DNA of 64,000 nt from Roseiconus lacunae (GCF_008312935.1 NZ_VSZO01000010.1:1-64000); one strand, 5' to 3'; counted from the stretch's first letter, positions 44,466-54,115 are shown. Made by a program: numbers and translations. Notes: generated from the sequence alone by a model not told the origin.

Positions 44466-46058
44466 ATGGAATCGTTAAACCATCCTGGCTTGCCACAGTT
44501 GATCATCATCATCATCTATTTGGCAATCCTGCTGATCTTAGGACTTTCTTCGGGACGCCTTTTCAAGGGTACGAAAGAGGACTACCAAGTTGCCAGCCAT
44601 TCGATCGGCCCATTCCTGTTGCTCATGAGCATCTTTGGAACGACGATGACCGCGTTCGCCTTGGTCGGCAGCAGCGGTGAAGCCTTCAAAGAGGGCATCG
44701 GCGTCTATGGAATGTTGGCCAGCAGCAGTGGAATTATTCACTCGCTTTGCTTCTTCCTAATCGGTGTCAAGGTTTGGAAGTTTGCCCGGCGTCACAAATA
44801 CACCACCCAAATCGAATTCTTCCGCGATCGATTGGATAGCGATTTTATCGGGCTGCTACTGTTTCCGATTCTGGTCGGTTTGGTCGTTCCGTACCTGCTG
44901 ATCGGCGTGATCAGTGCCGGTTCCGTCGTTCAATCGCTGACCGCCGGATTGGCCCCCGATTTATTTCCGGCGCTCAATCCCGCGGGCGAACCGATCATGG
45001 CGCTGCACGGTGGAATCCCGCCATGGATGGGATCGCTAGTTATCTGTGTGGTCGTGCTGGTGTACGTCTTCTTCGGCGGAATGCGTGGGACGACCTGGGC
45101 AAACACACTGCAAACGATCGTATTTATGATCTTAGGCGTCGTGACGTTTTACGTCATCGCAAATCGCTTGGGTGGACAAGATGGCCTGATGGCGAACTTG
45201 CAAGTCCTCGCCGATTCGGTACCAACCGAAAAGCTCACTCGAATGGAGATGAGCAAAACTAAATTCTTCACTTATCTGCTGATCCCGTTGTCGGTCGGGA
45301 TGTTTCCGCACCTGTTCCAACACTGGATGACAGCTAAGAGCGCCAATACGTTTAAAGTTCCGGTGATTTGTCACCCGCTTTTCATCATGATTGTCTGGGT
45401 ACCCTGTGTATTGGTCGGCGTCTGGGCGACCGGAGATCTGATTCCTCCGAAGCCACCGTTACCAAACAATCCCAACACGGTCCTGCCGTTCTTGGTGAAA
45501 ACACAGACCGGAAAAGTGCTCGGCGGTCTGCTGGCAGCCGGAATCTTGGCGGCCATCATGAGTAGCCTCGACAGTCAGTTTCTTTGTCTGGGCACCATCT
45601 TCACCAACGACATATTGACGCACTATAAAGGCAAAGAGAACGTTACCGATGCCCAACAGGTGCTCTACACTCGTCTGTTCATCATCGCAATTGTGGCGGT
45701 CACTTACGGACTCGGGTTACTTGACCCGAAAAGCGTCTTTGCGATGGGCGTTTGGTGTTTCAGCGGTTTCAGCGCGTTGTTCCCAATCGTCTTTGCGGCG
45801 CTTTATTGGCGTGGCCTGTCAGCCGCCGGTGCGATCGCCGGCGTTTTGGCCGCGATCGCAAGCTGGGGCTACATGTTCTACCAAGCACTCGAGCAAGACG
45901 CCCTTCGCACTTATGTTTTGAAACTGCCTCTTGGCGGCGAAGAGTATGAGCTAATGCCGGTCGTTGCGATGCTCGCCAGCTCGCTGATCACAATGGTGGT
46001 CGTCTCCTTGATCACCCCCAAGCCTAACGAAGCGACCCTGAAGAAATTCTTCGCCTAG
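44466..46058 (+). CDS. Sodium:solute symporter (SSS family)
   Basis: The 530-residue protein is a typical LeuT-fold SSS transporter of about 13 membrane helices, beginning LIIIIIYLAILLILGLSSGR. It has the conserved SIFGTTMTAFALVGSSGEAF region in helix 2-3, YVFFGGMRGTTW, and SSLDSQFLCLGTIFTND in helix 8, which corresponds to the sodium-site sequence. The ATG at 44466 is chosen because GAGGGGG lies 7 bp before it; the GTG at 44460 is too close. It should import a small organic solute with Na+. It is translationally linked to the DUF3311 gene. The substrate cannot be told from sequence. Confidence 0.92.
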   Translation: MESLNHPGLPQLIIIIIYLAILLILGLSSGRLFKGTKEDYQVASHSIGPFLLLMSIFGTTMTAFALVGSSGEAFKEGIGVYGMLASSSGIIHSLCFFLIGVKVWKFARRHKYTTQIEFFRDRLDSDFIGLLLFPILVGLVVPYLLIGVISAGSVVQSLTAGLAPDLFPALNPAGEPIMALHGGIPPWMGSLVICVVVLVYVFFGGMRGTTWANTLQTIVFMILGVVTFYVIANRLGGQDGLMANLQVLADSVPTEKLTRMEMSKTKFFTYLLIPLSVGMFPHLFQHWMTAKSANTFKVPVICHPLFIMIVWVPCVLVGVWATGDLIPPKPPLPNNPNTVLPFLVKTQTGKVLGGLLAAGILAAIMSSLDSQFLCLGTIFTNDILTHYKGKENVTDAQQVLYTRLFIIAIVAVTYGLGLLDPKSVFAMGVWCFSGFSALFPIVFAALYWRGLSAAGAIAGVLAAIASWGYMFYQALEQDALRTYVLKLPLGGEEYELMPVVAMLASSLITMVVVSLITPKPNEATLKKFFA

Positions 46059-46069
46059 TGCTTCGAAAA

Positions 46070-46149
46070 CCTCAGAAGTTAGGACTAGCCGATTGGCGTT
46101 CGCCACGGTTTCGGTGTAATAACCGGGGCAAACGCTGATCAGCCAATCC
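46070..46149 (+). repeat. Intergenic palindromic element, copy B (full length)
   Basis: It runs from CTCAGAAGTTAGGACTAGCC through GATTGGCGTTCGCCACGG, TTTCGGTGTAATAACCGGGG and CAAACGCTGATCAGCCAATC. The 29-bp arms pair with seven mismatches around a TCGGTGTAAT loop. It lies 11 bp after the symporter stop and 42 bp before the stop of the convergent DUF1569 gene, so it may end both transcripts. Confidence 0.85.
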
Positions 46150-46191
46150 CATAGTTTTGGGCTAGACGAAGCACCGGGAAAGGCAACGAGC

Positions 46192-46650
46192 TTACTGCGG
46201 GTGCACGAACCCAAGGTGCAGTTCCATGTGGCGGCACTGCAACTGCTCGTTATCTTCTCGCGAGAGGTTACCGAACAAGGGATGCCGCGGCAGCGTGTCG
46301 ATCGAACGATAACGCTCATAAGCGGTTCGAAATTGTGAAAGCGCGTCTTCGAGCTGCTCTGCGTCACGCCAAAAAAATGCTTGCGCCTTTTGCGGTAATT
46401 TGAGCCCCGGTTTCATCGGACGATGAGCGGCGCGTTTGGCCATCAACGGAGCAACGACGCGGATCAACCACGGCACCGGTGGCGGCGTTTGATGCCCCGA
46501 TGAGATGTCGAATGCGGTCGCTAAGTGTTCGACGATTTGCGGAAAAGTAAAGTTCCCCGTCGTTTGAACAGGGACCTTTGCAAGACGCTCGACTTCGGCG
46601 ACCGCTTCTTCAAGACGATCAAAATGTAGCTTTCGATGAGACGTAGACAT
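46192..46650 (-). CDS. DUF1569 (DinB-like helical bundle) protein
   Basis: From the ATG at 46650 the protein has 152 residues, the normal family length. It follows the DUF1569 pattern: RKLHFDRLEEAVAEVERLA, NFTFPQIVEHLATAFDISS, and the C-terminal HPLFGNLSREDNEQLQCRHMELHLGFV. Its four-helix bundle is related to DinB, with likely metal-binding His residues in H-L-A, C-R-H-M-E-L-H and the Asp/Glu nearby. Its role is unknown; metal-dependent thiol chemistry is seen in relatives. The frame is open to 47010, but the upstream part is not homologous and overlaps the next gene, so it is excluded. Confidence 0.85.
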   Translation of the reverse strand: MSTSHRKLHFDRLEEAVAEVERLAKVPVQTTGNFTFPQIVEHLATAFDISSGHQTPPPVPWLIRVVAPLMAKRAAHRPMKPGLKLPQKAQAFFWRDAEQLEDALSQFRTAYERYRSIDTLPRHPLFGNLSREDNEQLQCRHMELHLGFVHPQ

Positions 46651-46945
46651 GAACCGTTCTCGCGAGACAAGTGACGAAAGAATCGTTTCACCAATCGTCC
46701 CATCGCTAGCCCATCGAGAACACCCACATTCGGTCGCACCGGACAATCCGACGCACGGCAGGTTGACGCCGATGGGCTGAAGCCGATTTTTTAAGGTGCT
46801 GGCATGATTCGAACAAAGCCCCGTGAGGCACGGACATCGACCGTAAAACCCGCTTTTTGCGTGATCGATCATTACCGATTCGATGCGGGCCGACGCCACC
46901 GCATCCGGCCCACGGTTTTTGCGATCGGTCGCCAGATGACGCACC

Positions 46946-49543
46946 CTATGGTATGGCGACTGGCTTGTTCGAGTCCGCGTTGACCAACCGCCGATAAATC
47001 GTTTTGCCATTGGTCACATACAGATAGCGATGGCCCTCACCTGCCAACACACAACTGGTCAGCGGCTTTGACGGATCGGGCTTCGGCAACACACCACAAG
47101 GCCGTCCGCTAGGGTCGAAAACTTGTACGCCGAGTTCACTGGTCACATAAAACCGACCGGCTCGATCGATCGCCATGCCATCGCCTTTTGCGGTTGCCTG
47201 ACGCGGAGGAGGCTCGTTGAAATTAAACTCGCCTTCTGGATCGATGGGAACTCGCATCGGCATCGTTGGCATCTTGGCGTCGAGCGATTGATCGGCATTG
47301 ACGCGAAAAGTCCACGTCCGATCACCTCCGTAGTCAGAAACCGCCAAGGTTCCCCCATCGGCCGTCAGCGCGATGCCATTCGGTTTGTTAATTCCTTCGT
47401 CGGCAATGACGACTTCTCCATTTCCCGGATTGATTCGCAGGACTCGACTGGTCGGCGTTTCGGTGACAAACAGAGTTCCGTCCTTTGTAATTGCAAGATC
47501 GTTGGGGCGCAAATCGGAAGCGACCGTTTTGGTAGTTCCATTTTCCGGATCAATCGCGACAACCTGACGTTTCGATCCTTGGCATCCATATAGCAAGCCA
47601 TCTGGGCCAAACATCAGACCGCTAACCGGTACGTCCGCGATTTTAGTTTGCTGCCCGTCACCAGCGTCGACCCGATAGACCGCCGGAGCCCGCATGTCGC
47701 TGTAGTAAAAATTCCCCTCGGCATCCGCACACGGTGCGTCGGCAAAGCCCAGATCTTTGGCAACGATCTCCCAGCCTTCGCCGGGAATCAACAATCGTAA
47801 CAACGGATAATCTCCGCCAAGATCGTCGCTGGTATCGACCACCGGTTGATGAGTTTCGTTTCGCCAGAGCCATGCCATCGCATCGGGAAAGCAACTGCTA
47901 CCATAGTCAGCATTGTGTGCATAGCCTTCCGCCCAATCGAAGCGAACATCGTATCCCATGTACTTTAGAGCCGACGCCATTCGCTGATTCGCCCACGGCC
48001 AACTTCCGAATGCGTTGTCGACGTCACCACTGGTATCGGCCATGTAGACCCGAATCGGCTTGGGCTCCGTCTTGCGAACCAGACCGGGATAGATATTTCC
48101 GCCGCGCAAATGCGTAAAGCTACCGACGTTGGAATAAACCTTTCCGAATTGATCGGGACGATTCCAGGCGACGGTGAATGCACAGATCGCGCCACTGCTG
48201 GAACCACCAATCGCTCGCCGCTGAGGATCCGAAGAGACGTTGTACTTTTGCTCGACCACCGGAAGAATCTCCTCGGTCAGAAACCGAGCGTATCGGTCGC
48301 CGAGACTGTCGTATTCAAAACCGCGATTGCTGCTACGGTTGCGTTGGCGAGGCTTCGATTGATCGTGCCCTGGGTTCAAGAACACAGCGATCGTCGGTGG
48401 CATCTCCCCCCGCGCGATCAGATTGTCGAACACAATCGGAATTCGCCAGCGACCGTCAATTTTGCGCATGCGTTCGCCATCTTGAAAGACCATCAGCGCG
48501 GCCGGTGTCTTCGGATCATACTGTGCGGGCACGTAAATCGCCCAGTCACGAACCATTCCTGGAAAGACTTTCGATTCCCATGGCGACATGACTTCAACGG
48601 TTCCTTCGGGAACGCCCGCTTGGCGAATCGCATCGGGATGAGGTTCCCACTTGGGCTTCGTCGCCGTGGAAGGAATCTTGGTGGATTCTGCGTCCTCGTC
48701 CCAGAGCCAACGAATCGCCCCGGGCAACACTTCGCCGGCCCACTTCGCACTGTGGCCACCCTCGGTCATCTCCAATTTGTATTGGTACCCGGCGAACTGC
48801 AGTGCGGCAGCGAGGTCGTGGTTCGCCAACGGCCAATCACCATGAACGTTATCCAAATCATCGACGCCTTCCTGTAGGTAGACCTTGATCGGTTTCGGTG
48901 ATTGGTGAGTCTTGCGAACAAGCCCCGGATAGACAATTCCACCACGAATGTTGGTGTAGCTCCCGATGTGACTGAGGACGTTTCCAAATTGATCGGGGCG
49001 GTGCCAAGCTACCGTGAAGGCGCAGATGGCGCCGGAGGAGATTCCGCAGACGGCACGATCCAGCGGCGACGACGAAACATTCAAATCCTTCAGGGCGACA
49101 GGCAAAAACTCGTCAATAAGGAATTTCGCATAGCGATCGCTCATCGCGTCATATTCGAAAGAACGATTGCTACGGTTCTTCGCTCCATTTTTCGTCGCCG
49201 ATAGGGTCCCGGGATCGACAAAGACAGCGATCGTCGTTGGGATCGCTTCTTGGGCGATCAGGTTGTCCAGGACCGTGGGGACACGAAAGGGTCCGCCGGG
49301 GCGAACATAATTTCGCCCATCCATAAACACCATCAAATTGGCTGGCTTTGTCGAATCATATTGAGCAGGAACGTAAACGCTAAAATTGCGGGTCGTCCCG
49401 GGGTAAATTTCACTACGATCAAAGACGCCAGTCGTGACCGTACCTCGGGGGACATCCGGGTTGACCTGACGGTCGGTCTCGTTGGACGCGATGGCGGGAA
49501 CGGCGATCACCAGGATCGCCGCTATCTGAAACAGGCTTCGCAT
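46946..49543 (-). CDS. Exported tandem esterase fused to an SMP-30/gluconolactonase-like propeller
   Basis: From the ATG at 49543, preceded by GAGG, the protein has 865 residues with a signal peptide ending near PAIASN. Two esterase domains of the enterochelin-esterase/D type follow in tandem. The first (about 20-290) has the nucleophile elbow GISSG and the histidine in EGGHSAKW. The second (about 300-580) has GGSSSG and EGYAHNADY. Both share SVYVPAQYD or AIYVPAQYD, LDNLIA or FDNLIA, and the repeated AFTVAW.RPDQFG, so they arose by duplication. The C-terminal third (about 600-860) is a six-bladed SMP-30/NHL-like propeller (RPNDLAITKDGTLFVTET, KPNGIALTADGGTLAVSD). It may cleave carbohydrate or acyl esters and lactones in the periplasm. 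The substrate is unknown. Confidence 0.85.
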   Translation of the reverse strand: MRSLFQIAAILVIAVPAIASNETDRQVNPDVPRGTVTTGVFDRSEIYPGTTRNFSVYVPAQYDSTKPANLMVFMDGRNYVRPGGPFRVPTVLDNLIAQEAIPTTIAVFVDPGTLSATKNGAKNRSNRSFEYDAMSDRYAKFLIDEFLPVALKDLNVSSSPLDRAVCGISSGAICAFTVAWHRPDQFGNVLSHIGSYTNIRGGIVYPGLVRKTHQSPKPIKVYLQEGVDDLDNVHGDWPLANHDLAAALQFAGYQYKLEMTEGGHSAKWAGEVLPGAIRWLWDEDAESTKIPSTATKPKWEPHPDAIRQAGVPEGTVEVMSPWESKVFPGMVRDWAIYVPAQYDPKTPAALMVFQDGERMRKIDGRWRIPIVFDNLIARGEMPPTIAVFLNPGHDQSKPRQRNRSSNRGFEYDSLGDRYARFLTEEILPVVEQKYNVSSDPQRRAIGGSSSGAICAFTVAWNRPDQFGKVYSNVGSFTHLRGGNIYPGLVRKTEPKPIRVYMADTSGDVDNAFGSWPWANQRMASALKYMGYDVRFDWAEGYAHNADYGSSCFPDAMAWLWRNETHQPVVDTSDDLGGDYPLLRLLIPGEGWEIVAKDLGFADAPCADAEGNFYYSDMRAPAVYRVDAGDGQQTKIADVPVSGLMFGPDGLLYGCQGSKRQVVAIDPENGTTKTVASDLRPNDLAITKDGTLFVTETPTSRVLRINPGNGEVVIADEGINKPNGIALTADGGTLAVSDYGGDRTWTFRVNADQSLDAKMPTMPMRVPIDPEGEFNFNEPPPRQATAKGDGMAIDRAGRFYVTSELGVQVFDPSGRPCGVLPKPDPSKPLTSCVLAGEGHRYLYVTNGKTIYRRLVNADSNKPVAIP

Positions 49544-50149
49544 GGTTGCCTCGGCGGGAGAAACGTTGCAGCTACGGAGAGGAAAGCTGCAAAGTTTAAT
49601 CAATCGCCAAGTGACGGAGGAACCAATCGCAAAACCCATCTCGGGTGAAGATCACCTAGATCGGTCTGCTGAAGCGACCTCGACCGTTTTCTGAAGAAGA
49701 CAGCCAAGCCAATCGAGCCACAAGCCGCGCAATGAATGTCGCTCGGATCCCCAAGCCGAAAGCGTAATCGCGCGACGTAATCGGCTCGGAGAGCCGAACG
49801 ACATTGAAAGCTCATCCGCTTTCTACGAAGGACTGACAAGGACAGCCACCGAATGACCGGATCTCCACAACGCGCCGCCCTGCAATGCAAAATCTGGGAC
49901 ATCGCCAACGACGGATGCGGAAGTGTGGGTGGATGGCCAACCAGCTTTTGCCGACCTTTGGCGGCGCGATCAGGTTCATGGTTTCGCCGACGCGGAGCAG
50001 ACCGTGGATGACTGGCGGCTGCAGCACTGGGAAACGAACAAGCAATTAACGCAGGCTGCGAGCCCGGCCCCCAGCCCTTGGTACAATTCGGATGTTGGTA
50101 CAATTCGGATTGTTGGTAGGCTCAGGATGGGCCCCGTCCAATCATCGCA
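49544..50149. other. Intergenic region with an AAA ATPase remnant
   Basis: About 600 bp lie between two minus-strand genes. The left part holds the promoter of the esterase gene and a reading frame without homology. The middle contains a broken ATPase fragment (49930-50045), reported separately. The segment TTGGTACAATTCGGAT is duplicated at 50079-50113. No palindromic element copy was found. Confidence 0.5.
49930..50045 (-). pseudogene. Remnant of a RepA-like AAA ATPase
   Basis: A minus-strand stretch reads LQPPVIHGLLRVGETMNLIAP, then PKVGKSWLA, which has a perfect Walker A (APPKVGKSW). It matches the start of the AAA/RecA-like ATPase family encoded by many planctomycete genomic islands and plasmids (PVIHGLLR-GETMN). 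The frame stops just upstream (TAA five codons before), and the expected LALAVATGR segment after the Walker A is missing or frameshifted. Only about 40 residues survive. The gene is dead, and its presence suggests a mobile element once lay here. Confidence 0.5.
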
Positions 50150-50659
50150 TCAATGCGGGGCACCGAGCGACAGTTTTAGGCTCGGATGGCGCAGCGTGAT
50201 CACACCGGAGGGACTCTTACCGGTGTCATCCTTTTGGCCCAAGACCACCACACGGTGCTGGTAGTTCGCCTCGCGGTCAAACAGCAATCGGTTGTCAACA
50301 GACTTTGGTGGCTCGCTGTCTTTGCATTCGACTTCGAAGAACCACCACGCATGGGCGCCTTCAACCTTTCGGCCAATCCACTGAATCGGTTTCCCGGTCG
50401 CGACTTCCTTGCCGTCATCACCCTTGACGATCTTTCGATCAAAGTAGACGTGCTTCCGTAAGTAGTCCGCCTGCCAGTTCGAGTTGATTTCGGCGTCGAT
50501 ACTTCGTCGCATCCACTGCTCGTCGAGAACATGAATCCGCAAGGCAACTTCACAAGAACGACTATCCGCATTCCACTCAAGTTCCGCATAGGTTTCATGA
50601 ACCGGATGCAGTAACAAGGCCGAACAAAAAGCAAACGGCAACAGCACTCCGGTGATCAC
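50150..50659 (-). CDS. DUF6702 exported protein
   Basis: The 169-residue protein starts at a GTG overlapping the upstream M1 peptidase stop by 4 bp (GTGA), so it is translationally coupled. A signal-like hydrophobic start (GVLLPFAFCSALLL) is followed by HPVHETYAELEWNADSRSCEV, the HP-x-H motif of the DUF6702 family. The later beta-rich domain carries VGQ-like and GKPIQWIGRKVEG segments. DUF6702 genes accompany M1 peptidases in other planctomycetes and Bacteroidetes. A joint periplasmic function is implied, but the biochemical role is unknown. Confidence 0.75.
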   Translation of the reverse strand: MITGVLLPFAFCSALLLHPVHETYAELEWNADSRSCEVALRIHVLDEQWMRRSIDAEINSNWQADYLRKHVYFDRKIVKGDDGKEVATGKPIQWIGRKVEGAHAWWFFEVECKDSEPPKSVDNRLLFDREANYQHRVVVLGQKDDTGKSPSGVITLRHPSLKLSLGAPH

Positions 50660-53073
50660 TTGGCGGCCTCTGCTTTCTTTGCGTCAGGCTTTTCGGTCGG
50701 TTTTGCTTCCGTCTTTTCGTCGTTTTTTTGTTCCGACTTCTTTCGAGCGTTAGCCTTTTGCATTGGGTTTTTGCTCTTGTCGCTTTTGAACAATTTGAAG
50801 CGGCTGGGCACTAACTTTTCAGGCCAATGATTGTTGCTAGTATCCACGTCAGCTGTCTGCCGCTGTGGGTCCAATTCCATCCGCACGATTTCTTTGTCCG
50901 AAGCGATCAACTTCTTGATCCGCTTGCTGTTGTAACGCCAGATTTGTGCCGGCATCGTCATCAGTTCACTCGTGCTATCGGCATAGTGAACTCGCAGGAT
51001 GATCGGCATTACCAAACCACCATGGTTACTGAAATCGACGACATAGAAATTGGTCGTTCGGCGAAGCATTGCTCGTTCGTCGCTATCGAGTCCGTCGAGA
51101 AATCTTTGGAACGCCTTACGATCGTCTTCTTCGACCTTTAATTCGTCAAAGTCTGGACTGTTGTAAAAGTCTTTCAAACCGGGTTGCCATTCGATTCGTC
51201 GGCGGAGGTCCTTATTTCGGACCTCAGAAATCGAAGGTTCTTCTTGGTCTTTCTCTTGGCGTTGTCGCTCGGCAGCTTCGTCGGGGTCGCCTGCGTCGAT
51301 TTGATAAAGCTGCACATCGGTGATTCCGATATCCACATGTTTGGTCGAGTAAAACCAACCACGCCAGAACCAGTCCAAATCGGTCCCCGATGCGTCTTCC
51401 ATTGTGCGAAAGAAATCACTGGGGGTTGGTCGTTTAAACTTCCACCGGCGGGCATATTCACGGAAGGCTTCGTCAAACAGTTCTCGCCCCAGGATCGTTT
51501 CACGCAGGATGTTCAGGGCGGTCGCGGGTTTGGCGTACGCGTTGCTTCCGAACTGCAAAATTTCTTCGCTACCGGTCATGATCGGACGTTGGTTTCCTCC
51601 ACGCATGTAGCCGACGATTTTTTCCGGTTCGCCACGTCGCGATGGATAGTTTTCTTCCCATTCTTGCTCGGCCAGATATTGCAAGAACGTGTTCAGACCT
51701 TCGTCCATCCAGGTCCACTGGCGTTCATCGCTGTTGACGATCATAGGAAAGAAATTGTGCCCGACTTCGTGAATGATCACTGAGATCAAGCCGTACTTGG
51801 TTGCCTTGCTATAGGTCCCGTCCTCTTCCGGGCGAGGCCCGTTAAAGCAGATCATCGGGTATTCCATTCCATACACCGGACCGTTGACACTGATCGCAAC
51901 CGGATAGGGGTATTCGAAAGAGTAGCGTCCGTAGACTTCCAAGGTGTGAGCGATCGATTCGGTCGAATATTGACTCCAAAGTGGCTCCGCTTCGTTGGGA
52001 TAGTACGACATCGCCATCACCGTTTGCGAGCCAACCTTCACCCCCATCGCGTCCCAGATAAATTTACGACTGCCGGCAAAAGCAAAGTCGCGGACGTTGT
52101 CGGCTTTGAATTCCCAGGTCTTCGTTTCATCACCGCGAACGCTTTCGTTCTTCTTCGCCTCCTCGGGGGTGACGATGAACTTCGGCTTAGTCGACTGCTT
52201 TGCGGCAGCCAAGCGTTCTTTCCATTCGGGCTTGAGAACGTCATCGGGATTGGTCAAGGTTCCCGTCGATGCGATCACCATCTCTTTCGGCGCGGTGATC
52301 CGAACGACGTAATCGCCAAGCTCAAGTGTGAACTCACCGCGTCCCAAGAAAGCCTTGTGCTGCCACGCCCCGAAGTCGGTGTACGATGCCACACGTGGAA
52401 ACCACTGCGCGATCTCGTAAATGTAGTTCTCGTCCGCTTCGAAGAATTCTTTACCGGCGCGGGCCCGAATGGTTTTTGAATCGACGATGTTATAGGAGTA
52501 CTCGATACCGAACGAGACCGACTTTCCAGGTGCGAGCGGCTCTGGCAAGTTGATTCGCATCATCGTGCCAACGTCGGTGTAGTTTAATGCTTCCCCCGCC
52601 GCATCAGTGACCGCGGTGATTTTGTATCCACCGTCAAAAACCTGTGCCGCGAGGATCGACTTCATCGACTGAAACGAAATCCGTGGGGCGAGCGACGGAG
52701 CCGTTGTGGTGGTCAATGCATCCGACCCAGGTCGAAATCGGTTTTGATCCAACTGCACCCAGATGTAAGACAGCGTGTGCGGTGATTGGTTGTGGTAGTG
52801 GATTTTCTCCTTGCCAACGATCCGCTGATTTTCATCATCGAGTGTCACATCGATTTCATAATCAGCCCGTTGTTGCCAATAGCCTGGCCCCGGTGCCCCA
52901 GACGCGATACGAGTGTCCGTCGGAGTCGGCCACCAGGGATCCAGTTGTGCGAATGGATCGTACGGATCACTGTGCTTTGGGTTGGCTGCTTCGGGTGATT
53001 GCGTCATCCCGGCGGGGGCAAATGAAACAATCGCAAGAGCGACGACAAACAATCGGGCGGAGTCAAATCTCAC
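50656..53073 (-). CDS. Exported M1-family (gluzincin) metallopeptidase
   Basis: From the GTG at 53073 the protein has 805 residues with a signal peptide (FVVALAIVSFAPAGMTQ). It has the zinc site HEVGH (435-439), with the third ligand Glu458 in MDEGLNTFLQ 18 residues later, as required for M1 enzymes. Before it, the expected exopeptidase motif G-x-M-E-N is replaced by the divergent VYGMEYPMICFN, as in several environmental M1 members. The N-terminal beta domain and the helical C-terminal domain are complete. The last 60 residues are Lys/Glu/Ala/Pro-rich and probably disordered. It should digest peptides in the periplasm or outer surface. It shares an overlapping start with the DUF6702 gene. 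Confidence 0.88.
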   Translation of the reverse strand: MRFDSARLFVVALAIVSFAPAGMTQSPEAANPKHSDPYDPFAQLDPWWPTPTDTRIASGAPGPGYWQQRADYEIDVTLDDENQRIVGKEKIHYHNQSPHTLSYIWVQLDQNRFRPGSDALTTTTAPSLAPRISFQSMKSILAAQVFDGGYKITAVTDAAGEALNYTDVGTMMRINLPEPLAPGKSVSFGIEYSYNIVDSKTIRARAGKEFFEADENYIYEIAQWFPRVASYTDFGAWQHKAFLGRGEFTLELGDYVVRITAPKEMVIASTGTLTNPDDVLKPEWKERLAAAKQSTKPKFIVTPEEAKKNESVRGDETKTWEFKADNVRDFAFAGSRKFIWDAMGVKVGSQTVMAMSYYPNEAEPLWSQYSTESIAHTLEVYGRYSFEYPYPVAISVNGPVYGMEYPMICFNGPRPEEDGTYSKATKYGLISVIIHEVGHNFFPMIVNSDERQWTWMDEGLNTFLQYLAEQEWEENYPSRRGEPEKIVGYMRGGNQRPIMTGSEEILQFGSNAYAKPATALNILRETILGRELFDEAFREYARRWKFKRPTPSDFFRTMEDASGTDLDWFWRGWFYSTKHVDIGITDVQLYQIDAGDPDEAAERQRQEKDQEEPSISEVRNKDLRRRIEWQPGLKDFYNSPDFDELKVEEDDRKAFQRFLDGLDSDERAMLRRTTNFYVVDFSNHGGLVMPIILRVHYADSTSELMTMPAQIWRYNSKRIKKLIASDKEIVRMELDPQRQTADVDTSNNHWPEKLVPSRFKLFKSDKSKNPMQKANARKKSEQKNDEKTEAKPTEKPDAKKAEAAK

Positions 53074-53364
53074 AGCTGAGCGCCTTTGCAGTTCTTCGAA
53101 ATTCTGTCCATGCGGGACCACGGTGACGTGGGAAAGTGAAAACCGAGTCAACGTCTTAGCGTCAATTCCGAGTTCACGATTCCTTCACGAGAATCCCAAT
53201 CCTGTTGAAGCCCAATTCTAATTGGTCTTGCGGCCGTTGTTGGTCGCGAATCACGGAATCCGATGCCTTGATCGCTGCCAACGACTTTAAAAACATGGCA
53301 TCTACCCAAAAAGACGCCTCACCGTAGGATATTCCGCTCTAGAAGCCTCAAAAACATTTCCCCG

Positions 53365-54078
53365 ATGTCAGGAATCCCAATGCGTCAGCCCGATCAACTC
53401 CGTCCCGTCGAGATTCAAATCGGGTATTTGGAGCATCATCCCGCCAGCGTGCTGTACAAATCCGGAAAGACGGTCGTGTTGTGCACTGCCTCGGTTGAAC
53501 CGAGTGTCCCTCCGTGGTTGGAAGGAAAAGGGAAAGGCTGGGTGACGGCCGAATACAACATGCTGCCAGGCAGCACGGTGCCTCGGAAGCGACGTGAACG
53601 CAGTAAAGTCGACGGCAGAACGACCGAGATCCAGCGTCTGATCGGCCGTTCCCTGCGCGCCGTCGTCGATTTGGAAGCACTCGGCGAACGTTCGATCGTC
53701 GTCGACTGCGATGTCTTGCAAGCCGACGGGGGGACACGCACCGCTTCGATTACCGGTGGTTTCATTGCCCTGGCCAAGGCCATCAAAAATGAGTTGCCAA
53801 ATTCAAAAATCGGCCCCGAGGGCCCGCTCCGTGATTCGATCGCCGCGATCAGTGTCGGCGTTGTCGACGGCGTGGTGCGTTTGGATTTGGATTACGAACT
53901 CGACTACGCCGCCGATGTCGACATGAACGTCGTGATGACCGGCAGCGGCCAATTTGTCGAGATCCAAGGGACAGGCGAGGAAGCAACGTTCAGTGACGGC
54001 GAACTCGCTTCGATGATTCAGTTGGCCAAAAGCGGCATCGCTGAATTGACCTCCGAGCAACAAAACGCCCTCGCTTGA
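53365..54078 (+). CDS. rph: Ribonuclease PH
   Basis: The 237-residue protein matches RNase PH along its length: [77 protein letters not shown], and [20 protein letters not shown]. Arg and Asp of the phosphate and catalytic sites are present, with GGTR typical. It trims 3' ends of tRNA precursors using phosphate. The ATG at 53365 is taken as the start; an ATG five codons later is possible. It is followed 37 bp later by the TsaC/Sua5 gene, which is also a tRNA-related function, so the two may be co-transcribed. Confidence 0.95.
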   Translation: MSGIPMRQPDQLRPVEIQIGYLEHHPASVLYKSGKTVVLCTASVEPSVPPWLEGKGKGWVTAEYNMLPGSTVPRKRRERSKVDGRTTEIQRLIGRSLRAVVDLEALGERSIVVDCDVLQADGGTRTASITGGFIALAKAIKNELPNSKIGPEGPLRDSIAAISVGVVDGVVRLDLDYELDYAADVDMNVVMTGSGQFVEIQGTGEEATFSDGELASMIQLAKSGIAELTSEQQNALA

Positions 54079-54115
54079 GCACGATTGCCCCGTTGGCTTG
54101 GAGTCTTGATTCGAG

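Noticed and set aside
46651-47010. N-terminal extension of the DUF1569 frame
   Set aside because: It overlaps the esterase-propeller gene's 3' end and has no homology to the family, whose normal length is reached from 46650.
49600-50103. 167-codon minus-strand frame over the ATPase remnant
   Set aside because: It runs in a different frame from the Walker A fragment and has low-complexity Arg/Ser content.
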